In this document: in pieces, positions 23,563 to 34,567 of the stretch
Layout of the letters: each line of letters begins with the position of its first letter
Position numbering within the stretch: the first letter of the stretch is position 1
Source of the DNA: JAWKWA01 sp041397765
GTDB taxonomy: Bacteria; Pseudomonadota; Alphaproteobacteria; Rhizobiales; Hyphomicrobiaceae
Direction: 5' to 3'
Length of the DNA: 64,000 bases
NCBI GenBank assembly: GCA_041397765.1
Contig: JAWKWA010000009.1
Coordinates: 62,001 to 126,000 of the forward strand
Made by a program: the position numbers and the translations under genes
Notes under the pieces: generated by a model
Told to the model about the DNA's origin: nothing
Database searches by the model: none
Seen by the model: the letters and a program-made list of their open reading frames with translations, nothing else

Positions 23563-26327
23563 ATGGACAAGCTGACCGCACCTGCCGCGCCCTACTTCGA
23601 TCCCATCGCCGTCGGCGCCGAGCTCGCCAGCCTGCACGAGACGGTCGCGGGCGACGAGGCCGCCGTCCGGCGTGCGGTGGTCGAGCACCTGCGCGCGCTC
23701 ATCAAGCGTGCTCATGCGGCGGCGCGCGTCCGGCTCGAGGCCGACGGCGACGGCCGGCGCTGCGCGGAGGGGCTGACGCTCTTCACCGATACGCTCGTCC
23801 GGCTCATCTACGACTATGTGACCGGCAAGCTCTACAGGGCGGCCAATCCCTCGACATCCGAGCGCCTCGCGGTGGTCGCGACGGGCGGCTACGGCCGCGG
23901 GCTGATGGCGCCACGCTCCGACATCGATCTGCTGTTCCTGCTGCCCTACAAGCAGACGCCGTGGGGGGAGAGCGTCGTCGAGGCGATGCTCTATCTGCTG
24001 TGGGACACGGGCCTCAAGGTCGGCCACGCGACGCGCAATGTCGAGCAGTGCATCCGCCTCTCGGGCGAGGACATGACGATCCGCACGGCGCTGCTCGACA
24101 GCCGCATCCTGATCGGCGATGCAGAGCTGTTCGCCGAGCTCGACCGGCGATTCCGCCGCGAGGTGGTGCGCGGCTCGGAGAAGCCGTTCATCGCCGCCAA
24201 GCTCGCCGAGCGCGACGAGCGCTACCGGCGGTCGGGCGAGTCGCGCTACCGGGTCGAGCCGAACGTGAAGGACGGCAAGGGCGGCCTGCGCGACCTGCAC
24301 ACGCTGCACTGGCTGATGAAATATCTGCACGACGCCGAGCCCGGCGAGGAGGCGGTCGAGACCGGCCTCTTCACGGCGGCCGAGTACCACATGTACCGGA
24401 AGTGCGAGGACTTCCTGTGGACCGTCCGCTGCCATCTGCATTTCCTCGCCAACCGGGCGGAGGAGCGGCTGACCTTCGACATGCAGCCGATGATGTCGGA
24501 GCGGCTCGGCTATACGGCGCATGGCGGCCTGCGCGGCGTCGAGCGTTTCATGAAGCACTATTTCCTCGTCGCCAAGGAAGTCGGCGACCTGACGCTGATC
24601 GCCTGCGCGGCGCTCGAGATGCGCCAGCTCAAGGCCGAGCCGGTGCTCGAGCGGCTGCTCGCGCCGCTGACCTGGCACGATCGGGCGCTGCTCAGGCGAC
24701 GCACCGATTTCCGCATCGACAACGGCCGGCTCAACGTGGCGCGCGCCGACGCCTTCCGCGTCAATCCGGTCAATCTCATCCGCATCTTCAAGCTCGCGGA
24801 GGAGTACGAGGTCGCGTTCCATCCGGAAGCCTTGCGCCTGGCGCGCCATTCGCTGCGCCTCATCGACGACAGGCTGAGACACGACATCGAGGCGAACCGC
24901 ATCTTCCTCGATCTGCTCACCGCGCGCACCGGCGTCGAGCGCACGCTGAGGCGCATGAGCGAGGCGGGCGTGCTCGGCCGCTTCGTGCCGGAGTTCGGCC
25001 GCGTCGTGGCGATGATGCAGTTCAACATGTACCACCATTACACGGTCGACGAGCACCTGATCCGCTCGGTCGGCATCCTCAACGAGATCGAGGTCGGCCG
25101 GCTGGAGGAGGAGCATCCGCTCGCCACCCAGATCATCCACGACGTGCAGAACCGTCGCGCGCTCTATGTCGCGCAGTTCCTGCACGATGTCGGCAAGGGC
25201 CGGCGCGAGGATCATTCGATCGTCGGCGCCAGGCTCGCACGCAATGTCTGCCCGCGTCTCGGCCTGTCGCGCTCGGAGAGCGAGACCGTCGCCTGGCTGA
25301 TCGAGAACCATCTCGTCATGAGCACGTTCGCGCAGTCGCGCGACCTGTCGGACCCCAAGACGATCCGCGACTTCGCCGACATCGTGCAGTCGCCCGAGCG
25401 CCTCCGCCTGCTGCTGATCCTGACCGTCGCCGACATCCGTGCGGTCGGGCCCGGCGTATGGAACGGCTGGAAAGGGCAGTTGTTGCGCACGCTCTACTAC
25501 GAGACCGAGCCGGTGCTGGCGGGCGGCCATTCGCGGCTCAGCCATGGCGAGCGCATCGCCGGCGCGGAGGCAGCGCTCAAGGAGCGGCTGGCGGACTGGC
25601 CGCGGCCGGATGTCGAGCGTTTCGTCGCGCGACTGCCGGCCGCCTACTGGCTGCGCACCGATCTCGACCACCAGGTCGAGCACGCCCATCTGATGCGCAA
25701 GGCGGAGCAGCAGGGCGCCAAGGTGGCGACCCAGGTGAAGACCGACGCCTTCACGGCGATCACCGAGCTCACCGTGCTCGCGCCCAACGTGCCGCGCCTG
25801 CTCGCCATGTTCATCGGCACTGCGCGGCCATGGGCGCCAATATTCTCGGCGCCCATATCTCGACGACCAAGGACGGGCTCGCGCTCGACACCTTCCTGCT
25901 CGAGCGCGTGCTCGACGAGGCCGACGAGCGCCGCCGCGCGGGCCGCATCGCCGACAGCATCGAGAAGCTGATCACCGGCCGCACGACGCTCGACAAGCTG
26001 ATGTCACGCCGGCGGCGGCGCGCCCTGCCCAAGGCCTTCACCCTCGATGCCGAGGTCGTCGTCAACAACACGCTGTCGGACGCGCTGACCGTCGTCGAGG
26101 TGTCGGGCCTCGACCGGCCGGGACTGCTCTACGAGCTGACGAGCGCTCTCTCCGATCTCGGCCTCGACATCAACTCTGCGCACATCACCACCTATGGCGA
26201 GAAGGCGGTCGACGTCTTCTACGTGACCGATCTTGCGCAGCGCAAAGTATCGGGCGACGCACGCGAGGCAGAGATCAGGACGCGGCTCGCGGCCGTGCTG
26301 TCGGGGGGCGCCGACGCGGGCGGCTGA
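23563..26327 (+). pseudogene. glnD: Bifunctional (p)PII uridylyltransferase GlnD, frameshifted in ACT domain 1
   Basis: GlnD senses glutamine and uridylylates or deuridylylates PII. Frame 1 encodes the nucleotidyltransferase (VATGGYGRGLMAPRSDIDLL), the PII-UR/GlnE-like region and the HD domain (LHDVGKGRREDHSIVGARLA) up to PRLLAMFIG at 25818. The family sequence then continues in the next frame as AAMGANILGAHISTTKDGLA through the second ACT domain (VEVSGLDRPGLLYELTSALS) to a stop at 26327. One base appears missing around 25816-25821. Unshifted, the product would end at 25971 after 50 nonsense residues, losing both ACT sensors. Either a sequencing error or a real, recent mutation: the downstream frame is still intact. 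Confidence 0.88.
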
Positions 26328-26328
26328 T

Positions 26329-26377
26329 TGGCGCGCTTCAGGCGCGCCAGGACGCGCGCATCTCGACCGATCAGCCT
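26329..26377. terminator. Nested inverted repeats after glnD
   Basis: TGGCGCGC (26329-26336) pairs with GCGCGCCA (26342-26349) around a 5-base loop. An outer pair, GGCTGAT (26322-26328) with ATCAGCC (26371-26377), is followed on the plus strand by TTTATTG. It lies between glnD and a convergent gene and probably ends transcription from the argD operon. Confidence 0.45.
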
Positions 26378-27571
26378 TTATTGCAGCGACTGGATCAGGC
26401 GCTCGAGACGGGCACGGTCCGACACCATGCCTTCCGCGACCGCGAGGTCGTACCAGCGGCGATACCAGATCTCGGCGTCCTCGCGGCTGCCCTCGGCGTT
26501 GCGGCGCGGCAGCGAAGCCAGGAAATTCGGATCGAAGCTGCGCGCCATGGCGAGGGCGAAATCGGCGCGCTCCAGGTCGCCCGACAATTCGCCGAGCATG
26601 GCGCGGGCGCCGGTCACATCGCCGTCGTTGAGGAGCCGCAGGGCCTCCTCGATGGCGGGCTTGCCCGGAGCCGTCGCGACCCCGGTCCTTGCCGCGACCC
26701 TGGTCCCCGGCACCGCCGCCCGGCCGGCCGCATCGAGGCCCGGAACCGCCTCGCCGGCCGCCTTGGCGACGAGCCGGGTCATGGCATCGCGTGCCGATGT
26801 ACCGTCGAGGGCCTGGTCCGCACTTTCTTTCGACGAACCGCTATCGGCTTCGTCGGAAGATGCTCCAGCGGCGGCAATCGGCGCCACCGTCGCCTCCTTG
26901 CCATCGCTCGATGCGACGGGTGCCGCCGCCTCGATGCGCGCAGCCGGTACATCCATGCTCGCCACCGTCGGCCGCGTCTCGGACCGTTCGCCGAGAAGCG
27001 CCGGGAGGCGGTCCGCGTAGAGCGTGCCGGCGACGATGAGACCGGCCACGACGCCGCCGCCGAGGGCACCGGCCCATGCCGCGCGGGCGCCGCCCGGAGC
27101 TCCGCGCGGTGCCGCGTCGGCCGTCCTTGCGACCAGGACCGTGGGGCTTGCTTCGGCCGGCCTTGGACCGGCAAAGGGATCGACCGGCGGGTCGGAGCGG
27201 GCGGGACGGACCGCGCCGAGAGGCAGATCCCGCGCATCGGCCGTCGTCGAAGGATCGGGGGCGAGGGAGAAATCGAGATCGATATCGGGCGCGGCGAGGT
27301 CGGGCGCATGGGGCGCCATGGTGTCTGAGATGGCGCTACGCACCGCGCTCATCAGCCTCGTCTGCAGATCGCCGATCTGCGGACCGTCGCGGCGGGCCTC
27401 GGGGTCCGACAGGGTGCCGACGAGGCGGGCGAGCGTGCGCGGCTCGGGAATGGCGCTGTCGCGCTCGGATCGGGCCGCGGCCTGCCGGTCGCCGGCCGCT
27501 TGCGCGCCCTGCCTGCCGTCCGAGCCGGCGCCGTGCTCGCCATCGCCGTCATCGCGGCTGTCAGCAGACAT
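26378..27571 (-). CDS. Uncharacterised single-span membrane protein with Ala/Pro/Asp-rich N-terminus
   Basis: I do not recognise a family. The 397-residue protein from ATG 27571 (MSADSRDDGDGE, with a GGAG ribosome site) has a long charged, Ala/Asp-rich, probably disordered N-terminus, one transmembrane segment at about 164-184 (WAGALGGGVVAGLIVAGTLY), another low-complexity stretch, and a folded C-terminal 90 residues (AIEEALRLLNDGDVTGARAM, GDLERADFALAMARSFDPNF, AEIWYRRWYDLAVAEGMV) resembling Sel1/TPR-like helical repeats. The type II orientation would put the C-terminal part outside the cytoplasm. It is convergent with glnD. Confidence 0.75.
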   Translation of the reverse strand: MSADSRDDGDGEHGAGSDGRQGAQAAGDRQAAARSERDSAIPEPRTLARLVGTLSDPEARRDGPQIGDLQTRLMSAVRSAISDTMAPHAPDLAAPDIDLDFSLAPDPSTTADARDLPLGAVRPARSDPPVDPFAGPRPAEASPTVLVARTADAAPRGAPGGARAAWAGALGGGVVAGLIVAGTLYADRLPALLGERSETRPTVASMDVPAARIEAAAPVASSDGKEATVAPIAAAGASSDEADSGSSKESADQALDGTSARDAMTRLVAKAAGEAVPGLDAAGRAAVPGTRVAARTGVATAPGKPAIEEALRLLNDGDVTGARAMLGELSGDLERADFALAMARSFDPNFLASLPRRNAEGSREDAEIWYRRWYDLAVAEGMVSDRARLERLIQSLQ

Positions 27572-27924
27572 CCAAGGGCTCTCCATCCGACCGCAGATGC
27601 GGGAAGGACCATGCAGCCGGGCCCGCCATGGACCGGTTGGCAGGGCTGCAAGCACGATTGCGCAGGAACGGTGAAGACATTATGGCGCAGCCGATCGGCC
27701 GTCGTCCCGGCCCTGCCGCCTTGCCCGGGGCCGGCAAAGCCTTTGCCCGCTCACCCGCAAACGTCTGAGACCTCGCGATATTCCCCGGCTCGGCCAATCC
27801 GAGCGGCAAGGGCGCCATGCACTGGCGTTGCCGACAGGCTGTCGCCTTCTTCCCCAAAAAATGCCTTGATCGTGTCGTTTCAGTCCCAGTGTGGGTGGAC
27901 GAGTGCTGCGTCTGGAGGGGTATC
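27572..27924. other. Divergent intergenic region of two uncharacterised genes
   Basis: 353 bases lie between the chosen starts of the minus-strand membrane protein and the plus-strand coiled-coil protein. Both promoters must be here, but I see no convincing -35/-10 pair. The plus frame from ATG 27817 is open and in phase with the downstream gene, so that gene could start up to 108 bases earlier. Nothing else recognisable. Confidence 0.4.
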
Positions 27925-28947
27925 GTGTACCAGAAGTCCGAGAGTGCCTGGTCCTTCGCAAGGAAGGACAATCTCGCCGGCGACCACTTCCGCATCCGCG
28001 ACATGCTGAGACCGGGGGAGGCAACATTCGCGATCGAGGACGAGCGGCCGCGGGTGGAGATGTCCGCGCCCGAGCCCACGCAACGTCATCCGATCGAGCC
28101 GCCGCGCCCCGTCTGGCGCCACGAGCCCGCCGCCGGCGAGGCCTATGACGCGCCCGTCCACGAGACGGCCCGCGCCGCCGCCGGCATCGCGCCCTACCGG
28201 CCCCAGCCCGGCGACATGACGAGCGCCCTCCACGAGCAGTACGAAGGGTCCATCCAGAATATCGAGCAGAACATCTTCGGTGTCGCCGCCGCCGTCACGG
28301 CGCTCGATTCCATCGAGGAGAAGCTTTCGCAGGCGCGCGGCCAGATCGAGATCCTGAAGGCGCGTGGCGAGCCGGTCGACTACGACAAGGTCGAGCGGGC
28401 CCTGCGCGCGCTCGCCGATCACGTCCGGGTCATCATCAACCGGCTCGACGAGCGGCACGTCAATCTCCTGCGCGACGCCCGCTTCGAGGTCCGCTTCGTC
28501 GAGCTCGACGATGGCGAGGACCGCACCATGGGCGTCGACCTGACGCTGATCTCGCTGGAGAAGCTCGTCGCCTACAAGCTCCGCGACGGCACGCGGCGGC
28601 CCGAGGAGACGATCGCGCTGATCGACCAGATGGCGAAGGTCGTTCATCACAACACGCATGTGCTCTCCAGCATGATCCTCGCCCTGTTCGCATCGCGCGA
28701 CTACACCGAGGAGGTGGCGCGCCTGGTGCTGTCGGGACGCTCGTCGCGCCGCACCGAGGCGATGCGCCAACTCGCGGCCGCGCGCGTCGCGGCTGCCGAG
28801 GGCACGCCCGTGCAGGCGGGCCAGGGGGCAGGCGGGGCGGGTCACGTCGCCGGGAACGGTGGCGCGCGCTGGCCGGACACGGAGAACGGCGAGAGCGCGC
28901 ACGACACGGTGATCAGCCTCATCGAGCGGGTGCGGATGCGGGGCTGA
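27925..28947 (+). CDS. Uncharacterised helical (coiled-coil) protein
   Basis: No family recognised. The 340-residue product starts at GTG 27925 behind an excellent GGAGGGG ribosome site (MYQKSESAWSFARKDNLAGD). After a Pro-rich N-terminal 110 residues come long amphipathic helices: YEGSIQNIEQNIFGVAAAVT, EEKLSQARGQIEILKARGEP, VERALRALADHVRVIINRLD and PEETIALIDQMAKVVHHNTH. There is no signal peptide or membrane segment, so a cytoplasmic structural or regulatory role is likely. It ends 8 bases before the convergent recQ stop. Confidence 0.75.
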   Translation: MYQKSESAWSFARKDNLAGDHFRIRDMLRPGEATFAIEDERPRVEMSAPEPTQRHPIEPPRPVWRHEPAAGEAYDAPVHETARAAAGIAPYRPQPGDMTSALHEQYEGSIQNIEQNIFGVAAAVTALDSIEEKLSQARGQIEILKARGEPVDYDKVERALRALADHVRVIINRLDERHVNLLRDARFEVRFVELDDGEDRTMGVDLTLISLEKLVAYKLRDGTRRPEETIALIDQMAKVVHHNTHVLSSMILALFASRDYTEEVARLVLSGRSSRRTEAMRQLAAARVAAAEGTPVQAGQGAGGAGHVAGNGGARWPDTENGESAHDTVISLIERVRMRG

Positions 28948-28954
28948 CGGCCCC

Positions 28955-30844
<1,890 letters not shown>

Positions 30845-30977
30845 CGCTCTCCCCCAATCAATGGCCCGGCCCGCTGCCGGCCGTCGAATCGGAGGACCAT
30901 GATGGCCGCGCAAAGCCCGTCCGGCCAACGGAGCACGGTCGCAGGCGGGGGATTTTCCCGCCTGCCCGTCGCTCACT

Positions 30978-32270
30978 CTACCGCAGCCGCTGCAGCAGCT
31001 CCGGGCTCGGATAGGAATCGGCCGGCAGGCCGAGCTTCAACTGCGCCGCCTTGACGGCCGCCCGCGTCTCGGCGCCGAGCTTGCCGTCGACATCGGTGAT
31101 GGCAAAGCCGCGCTTCTGCAGGAGGCGCTGCAGCTCCTTGATCTCCTGGTAGCCGAAAGGCGCGACGGCGGCGCGGCCCTTGGAGACCGGCGGCGCACCG
31201 GCGAGGCGGGTGGCGAAATAGGCCGCGGTCGTCGCATAGACCAGCGACTGGTTCCATTCGAGATAGATGCGGAAATTGCGATAGGCGAGGAAGGCCGGGC
31301 CATTGCGGCCCATCAGCAAGAGCAGCGATGCCTCGGCACCGTCGGCCGGCAGCGGCTTGCCGTCGGCGCGGGTGACGCCCGCTTTTGCCCAGTCGGCGCG
31401 GCTGTGGGTGATGGCAAGGTCGGCCTCCTTCCAGTCGAGGTCGGCCGGCACGCGCACCTCCTCCAGCCAGGGCTCGCCGGCCCGCCAGCCGAGATGCTTG
31501 AGGAAGGCTCCGGTGGAGGCGAGCACGTCGGGCGTCGATTTCAGCAGATCGCGCCGGCCGTCGCCGTCGTAGTCGACCGCATAGTTGAAATAGTGCGTCG
31601 GCAGGAACTGGGTCTGGCCCAGCTCGCCGGCCCAGGAGCCGATCATGTCGGCGGGTTTCAGGTCGCCGCGCTCGATGATCCGCAGCGCGGCTTTCAGCTC
31701 CGGCCGGAAGCGCTCGGGGCGGCGGCAGTCATAGGCGAGCGTCGCCAGCGAGCGCAGCGAGGAGAGATCGCCCATATTGGCGCCGAAATCGCTCTCGAGG
31801 CCCCAGAAGGCGGTGATGACGGGTCCAGGAACGCCAAACTCCTTCTCCACCCGCTGGAAGATGTCGCGGTATTTCTTCAGGCGGATGGCGCCGTGGTCGA
31901 GCCGGTATTTGGCGACCATGCGGCCGGAGAATTCGAGGAAGGTCTGGGAGAAGACGCTCTGCTTGCGGTCGCGGGCGATGATGCCCTTGTCGAGCTCCAT
32001 GCCGCCGAGGGCCGCATCGATGACGCGCTGCGGGATGCCCTCGGCCGCCGCCTCCGCCTCGAAGTCGGCGAGCCAGCGCTGGAAGCTGCCGGTGTTGCGA
32101 CAGTTGTAGTCGCCAGTGGAGGGCGGTGTCTCGGCGCGGCCGGCCGATGGCGAGCCGGCGAGCGGGAATACGCATGCGAGCGCCAGGACACCGGCTCGCC
32201 AGGCGCGGGAGAGGCCGCCGGACCGCCATGACCCGCCAACCGATCGCATGAAGTTCGCGTTGCCCGTCAC
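30978..32270 (-). CDS. Lytic murein transglycosylase, MltB family, with peptidoglycan-binding domain
   Basis: Periplasmic enzyme cleaving peptidoglycan glycan strands. The N-terminus (WRAGVLALACVFPLAGSPSA) is a signal peptide. The SLT_2 catalytic domain has FQRVEKEFGVPGPVITAFWG with catalytic Glu in WGLESDFGANMGD, and SWAGELGQTQFLPTHYFNYA. A C-terminal peptidoglycan-binding domain follows (IKELQRLLQKRGFAITDVDG). GTG 32270 is chosen for its AAGGAGG ribosome site; the frame opens at GTG 32291. 430 residues. recQ follows 133 bases downstream. Confidence 0.94.
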   Translation of the reverse strand: MTGNANFMRSVGGSWRSGGLSRAWRAGVLALACVFPLAGSPSAGRAETPPSTGDYNCRNTGSFQRWLADFEAEAAAEGIPQRVIDAALGGMELDKGIIARDRKQSVFSQTFLEFSGRMVAKYRLDHGAIRLKKYRDIFQRVEKEFGVPGPVITAFWGLESDFGANMGDLSSLRSLATLAYDCRRPERFRPELKAALRIIERGDLKPADMIGSWAGELGQTQFLPTHYFNYAVDYDGDGRRDLLKSTPDVLASTGAFLKHLGWRAGEPWLEEVRVPADLDWKEADLAITHSRADWAKAGVTRADGKPLPADGAEASLLLLMGRNGPAFLAYRNFRIYLEWNQSLVYATTAAYFATRLAGAPPVSKGRAAVAPFGYQEIKELQRLLQKRGFAITDVDGKLGAETRAAVKAAQLKLGLPADSYPSPELLQRLR

Positions 32271-32367
32271 CCGTGCCTCCTTGCTGCTCACTGTGTCTCG
32301 ATCCGGGCCGGAGGTTCGGCGACAGACGCCCCGACCGTCAAGGGCGAAGGGGGCGGGTGGTTCTCAT

Positions 32368-32420
32368 GATTCCGACATTTGCTCTCACGGGTTCTGAAAA
32401 GGGATGCAAATGTCGGAATC
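32368..32420. repeat. Perfect 15-bp inverted repeat upstream of mltB-type gene
   Basis: GATTCCGACATTTGC (32368-32382) recurs as its reverse complement at 32406-32420 with a 23-base spacer. Both arms are flanked on the outer side by a GGTTC-like sequence, so each resembles a tRNA T-arm (GGTTCGATTCC), but no full tRNA folds here. The repeat lies in the 368-base gap between the minus-strand transglycosylase and the plus-strand small protein; the rest of that gap shows nothing recognisable. Confidence 0.8.
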
Positions 32421-32638
32421 GAACCCCCAGGTCTCTTGGCCTCACTGCGACCAATGGGCCGCGGTGCCGCGGGAACCCACCATCTCCCGTGGCGTTCCAC
32501 AAGTATCGAGACATTCCGGAACGGTTTCAACGTCCCCTGTTGCACCGTCGGCCTGCCTGCGGAGGCCCGGGGCGTGCCGACCGGCACGCTCTCATATTCA
32601 CTCTTCATACCATCAGCAGCCCGAGGAGAAATGGCGTC

Positions 32639-32911
32639 ATGAACGAGGAGTCCGGCGAACTCAAAGCGAAGCTCGAGGATCTCGGGCGGCGCATCGACGG
32701 CAAGCTGAAGGAACTGCACGAGGGCGGCATCAGCCATGCCACCGAGCGTCTGAAGGCGGCCGATCTCCAGGTCGAGCACAGGCGTCTGGAGGCCCTTGCC
32801 GCGGCCCGTCAGGCAGGCTCGGCGCATCCCCAGCAGGACGCGACGCTCGCCGCCGAGGTGGAGGCCTTGAAGCAGACGATCAATCGCTGGGTCGCGGAGA
32901 TCGATTCCTGA
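32639..32911 (+). CDS. Small uncharacterised coiled-coil protein
   Basis: A 90-residue, highly charged helical protein: MNEESGELKAKLEDLGRRID, GKLKELHEGGISHATERLKA, then a second helix AEVEALKQTINRWVAEIDS. A GAGGAG ribosome site lies 10 bases upstream of ATG 32639. No family named. It ends 22 bases before the SpoIIAA-like gene and probably forms a two-gene unit with it. Confidence 0.75.
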   Translation: MNEESGELKAKLEDLGRRIDGKLKELHEGGISHATERLKAADLQVEHRRLEALAAARQAGSAHPQQDATLAAEVEALKQTINRWVAEIDS

Positions 32912-32933
32912 TCGCATCGGGCGAGAAAGGACA

Positions 32934-33332
32934 ATGACGATGCTCGAGATCCTTCCTGAGAGCGAGAACGAGTTCCTCGCGGTCCGGGCCGCGGGCCGGC
33001 TCACCGGTGCCGACTACGAGAAGGTGCTGCCCCGCTTCGACGCGGCGCTCGAGCGGCACCCGAAGCTCGAGGTGCTGGTGCTGATGGACGACGACTTCTC
33101 GGGCTGGGCGCTGAACGCGGCCTGGGACGACCTGACCTACGGGCTCAGGAACCGCAGGCGCTTCGATCGGGTCGCCGTCGCCGGCGGGCCGGCATGGATG
33201 AGCTGGTGCATGTCGGCCTTCCAGCTGCTGTTTCCCGGCGAGATGCGCAGCTACCCGATGAGCGAGGCGGACGAGGCACGCCGCTGGGTGAAGCAGGGCG
33301 GCCCGACCGATCACGGCCTGCCGGCGTCCTGA
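32934..33332 (+). CDS. SpoIIAA-like (STAS/SEC14-fold) protein
   Basis: A 132-residue protein of the SpoIIAA-like group (DUF3478 type): MLEILPESENEFLAVRAAGR, LTGADYEKVLPRFDAALERH, LEVLVLMDDDFSGWALNAAW and VAGGPAWMSWCMSAFQLLF, with the conserved WDD and FP...MRSYP ends. These proteins are related to STAS anti-sigma antagonist folds and to SEC14 lipid-binding folds; function is unknown. The conserved phospho-Ser of true antagonists is not evident. ATG 32940 is an alternative start. Confidence 0.82.
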   Translation: MTMLEILPESENEFLAVRAAGRLTGADYEKVLPRFDAALERHPKLEVLVLMDDDFSGWALNAAWDDLTYGLRNRRRFDRVAVAGGPAWMSWCMSAFQLLFPGEMRSYPMSEADEARRWVKQGGPTDHGLPAS

Positions 33333-33541
33333 TCCCGAACCGTCCCACCGACCCCTCCCCACCTGATCGACGCCCGGTCTTCACCCCGGCGGCGCCCGGT
33401 CGTCGGCGGCCGATGTCGTCAGACGGGCTCCCGGCTGTCGCAATGGGGGCGGCATGGCTCACCCTGCGAGGCGTAAGGCTCGGTCCGCCGGCTGGCCGAC
33501 GCTTCGGCGGTGCTCATGGCCGGCCACGAGGAGTGACGCCC

Positions 33542-34564
33542 ATGCCCCTGTTCCGTTCGCCCGACGATCTCGCGCGCGTGCTCGCCGCCGGCCCGAGTGC
33601 CGACGAGCGCGCGCTTTCGGCCGCACGCAAGCGCCAGTCGGAGCTGACGAAGCCGCCGGGTGCGCTCGGACGGCTGGAGGAGATCGGCATCTGGCTGGCG
33701 GGCTGGCAGGGCACCGACCGGCCCCATGCCGAGCCGGTCAAGGTCACCGTCTTCGCCGGCAATCACGGCGTCGCGGCCGAAGGGGTCTCGCCCTATCCCG
33801 CCGAGGTGACGCGGCAGATGGTGGCGAATTTCGAGCGGGGCGGGGCGGCCATCAACGCGCTGTCGCGCGCCTTCGGGCTCGCGCTCGACGTCGTCGCGCT
33901 CGATCTCGACCAACCGACGCAGTCCTTCGTGCGCGGCCCGGCGATGAGCGAGGCCGAATGCCTCGCGGCGCTGAATGCCGGAGCCGAGGCGATCGGGGGC
34001 GACTGGGCGATCCACGTCTTCGGCGAGATGGGCATCGCCAACACCACTTCGGCGGCGGCTGTCGCGGCGGCGACCTTCGGGGGCTCGGGCACGGACTGGG
34101 CGGGTGCCGGCACGGGTCTCGACGCCCGCGGCATCGCCCGGAAGGCCGTTGTGATCGATGATGCCCTCGCCCTTCACCGCCGGGAGGCGCGGAGCGCTTT
34201 CGAGATCCTGAGGCGGCTCGGCGGCCGCGAGCTCGCCGCCATCGCCGGCGCCGTGGCGGCCGCGCGGGCGAAAGGCATTCCGGTGGTGCTCGACGGTTTC
34301 GTCGCGACGGCGGCAGCCGCGCCACTCACGCTCGCCGCGCCGGGCGCGCTCAGCCATTGCATCGCCGGCCATGTCTCGGCCGAGCGCGGCCATCGCCGGC
34401 TGCTCGACCGGCTCGGCATGGCGCCGCTGCTCGACCTGGGGATGAGGCTCGGCGAGGGCACGGGCGCTGCGCTCGCCGTGCAGGTGCTCAGGGCGGCGGC
34501 GGCAACGCAATCGGACATGGCGACCTTCGCCGAAGCGGGCGTCAGCGGCAGCGACGCGGGTTGA
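33542..34564 (+). CDS. cobT: Nicotinate-nucleotide-dimethylbenzimidazole phosphoribosyltransferase CobT
   Basis: Activates the lower ligand (dimethylbenzimidazole) of cobalamin. Family features: KRQSELTKPPGALGRLEEIG, VFAGNHGVAAEGVSPYPAEV, MGIANTTSAAAVAAA, and the C-terminal catalytic Glu in MRLGEGTGAALAVQV. 340 residues. ATG 33542 has GAGGAG upstream. It precedes cobS by 3 bases, giving the nucleotide-loop assembly pair; cobU/cobC are not in the window. I see no cobalamin riboswitch in the 209 bases upstream. Confidence 0.96.
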   Translation: MPLFRSPDDLARVLAAGPSADERALSAARKRQSELTKPPGALGRLEEIGIWLAGWQGTDRPHAEPVKVTVFAGNHGVAAEGVSPYPAEVTRQMVANFERGGAAINALSRAFGLALDVVALDLDQPTQSFVRGPAMSEAECLAALNAGAEAIGGDWAIHVFGEMGIANTTSAAAVAAATFGGSGTDWAGAGTGLDARGIARKAVVIDDALALHRREARSAFEILRRLGGRELAAIAGAVAAARAKGIPVVLDGFVATAAAAPLTLAAPGALSHCIAGHVSAERGHRRLLDRLGMAPLLDLGMRLGEGTGAALAVQVLRAAAATQSDMATFAEAGVSGSDAG

Positions 34565-34567
34565 GCG

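Noticed and set aside
23527..25689. 720-codon minus-strand frame opposite glnD
   Set aside because: Plus strand carries unmistakable GlnD domains; the minus frame is a codon-position mirror.
25810..25835. Programmed ribosomal frameshift in glnD
   Set aside because: No slippery heptamer or strong downstream structure is evident, and glnD is not known to be frameshifted; error or mutation is simpler.
32385..32470. tRNA gene suggested by a T-arm-like GGTTCGATTCC on the minus strand
   Set aside because: The T stem, acceptor stem and anticodon arm do not pair; only the T-loop-like string is present.
33333..33541. Cobalamin riboswitch before cobT
   Set aside because: No B12-box-like conserved element is found in either strand of this 209-base gap.
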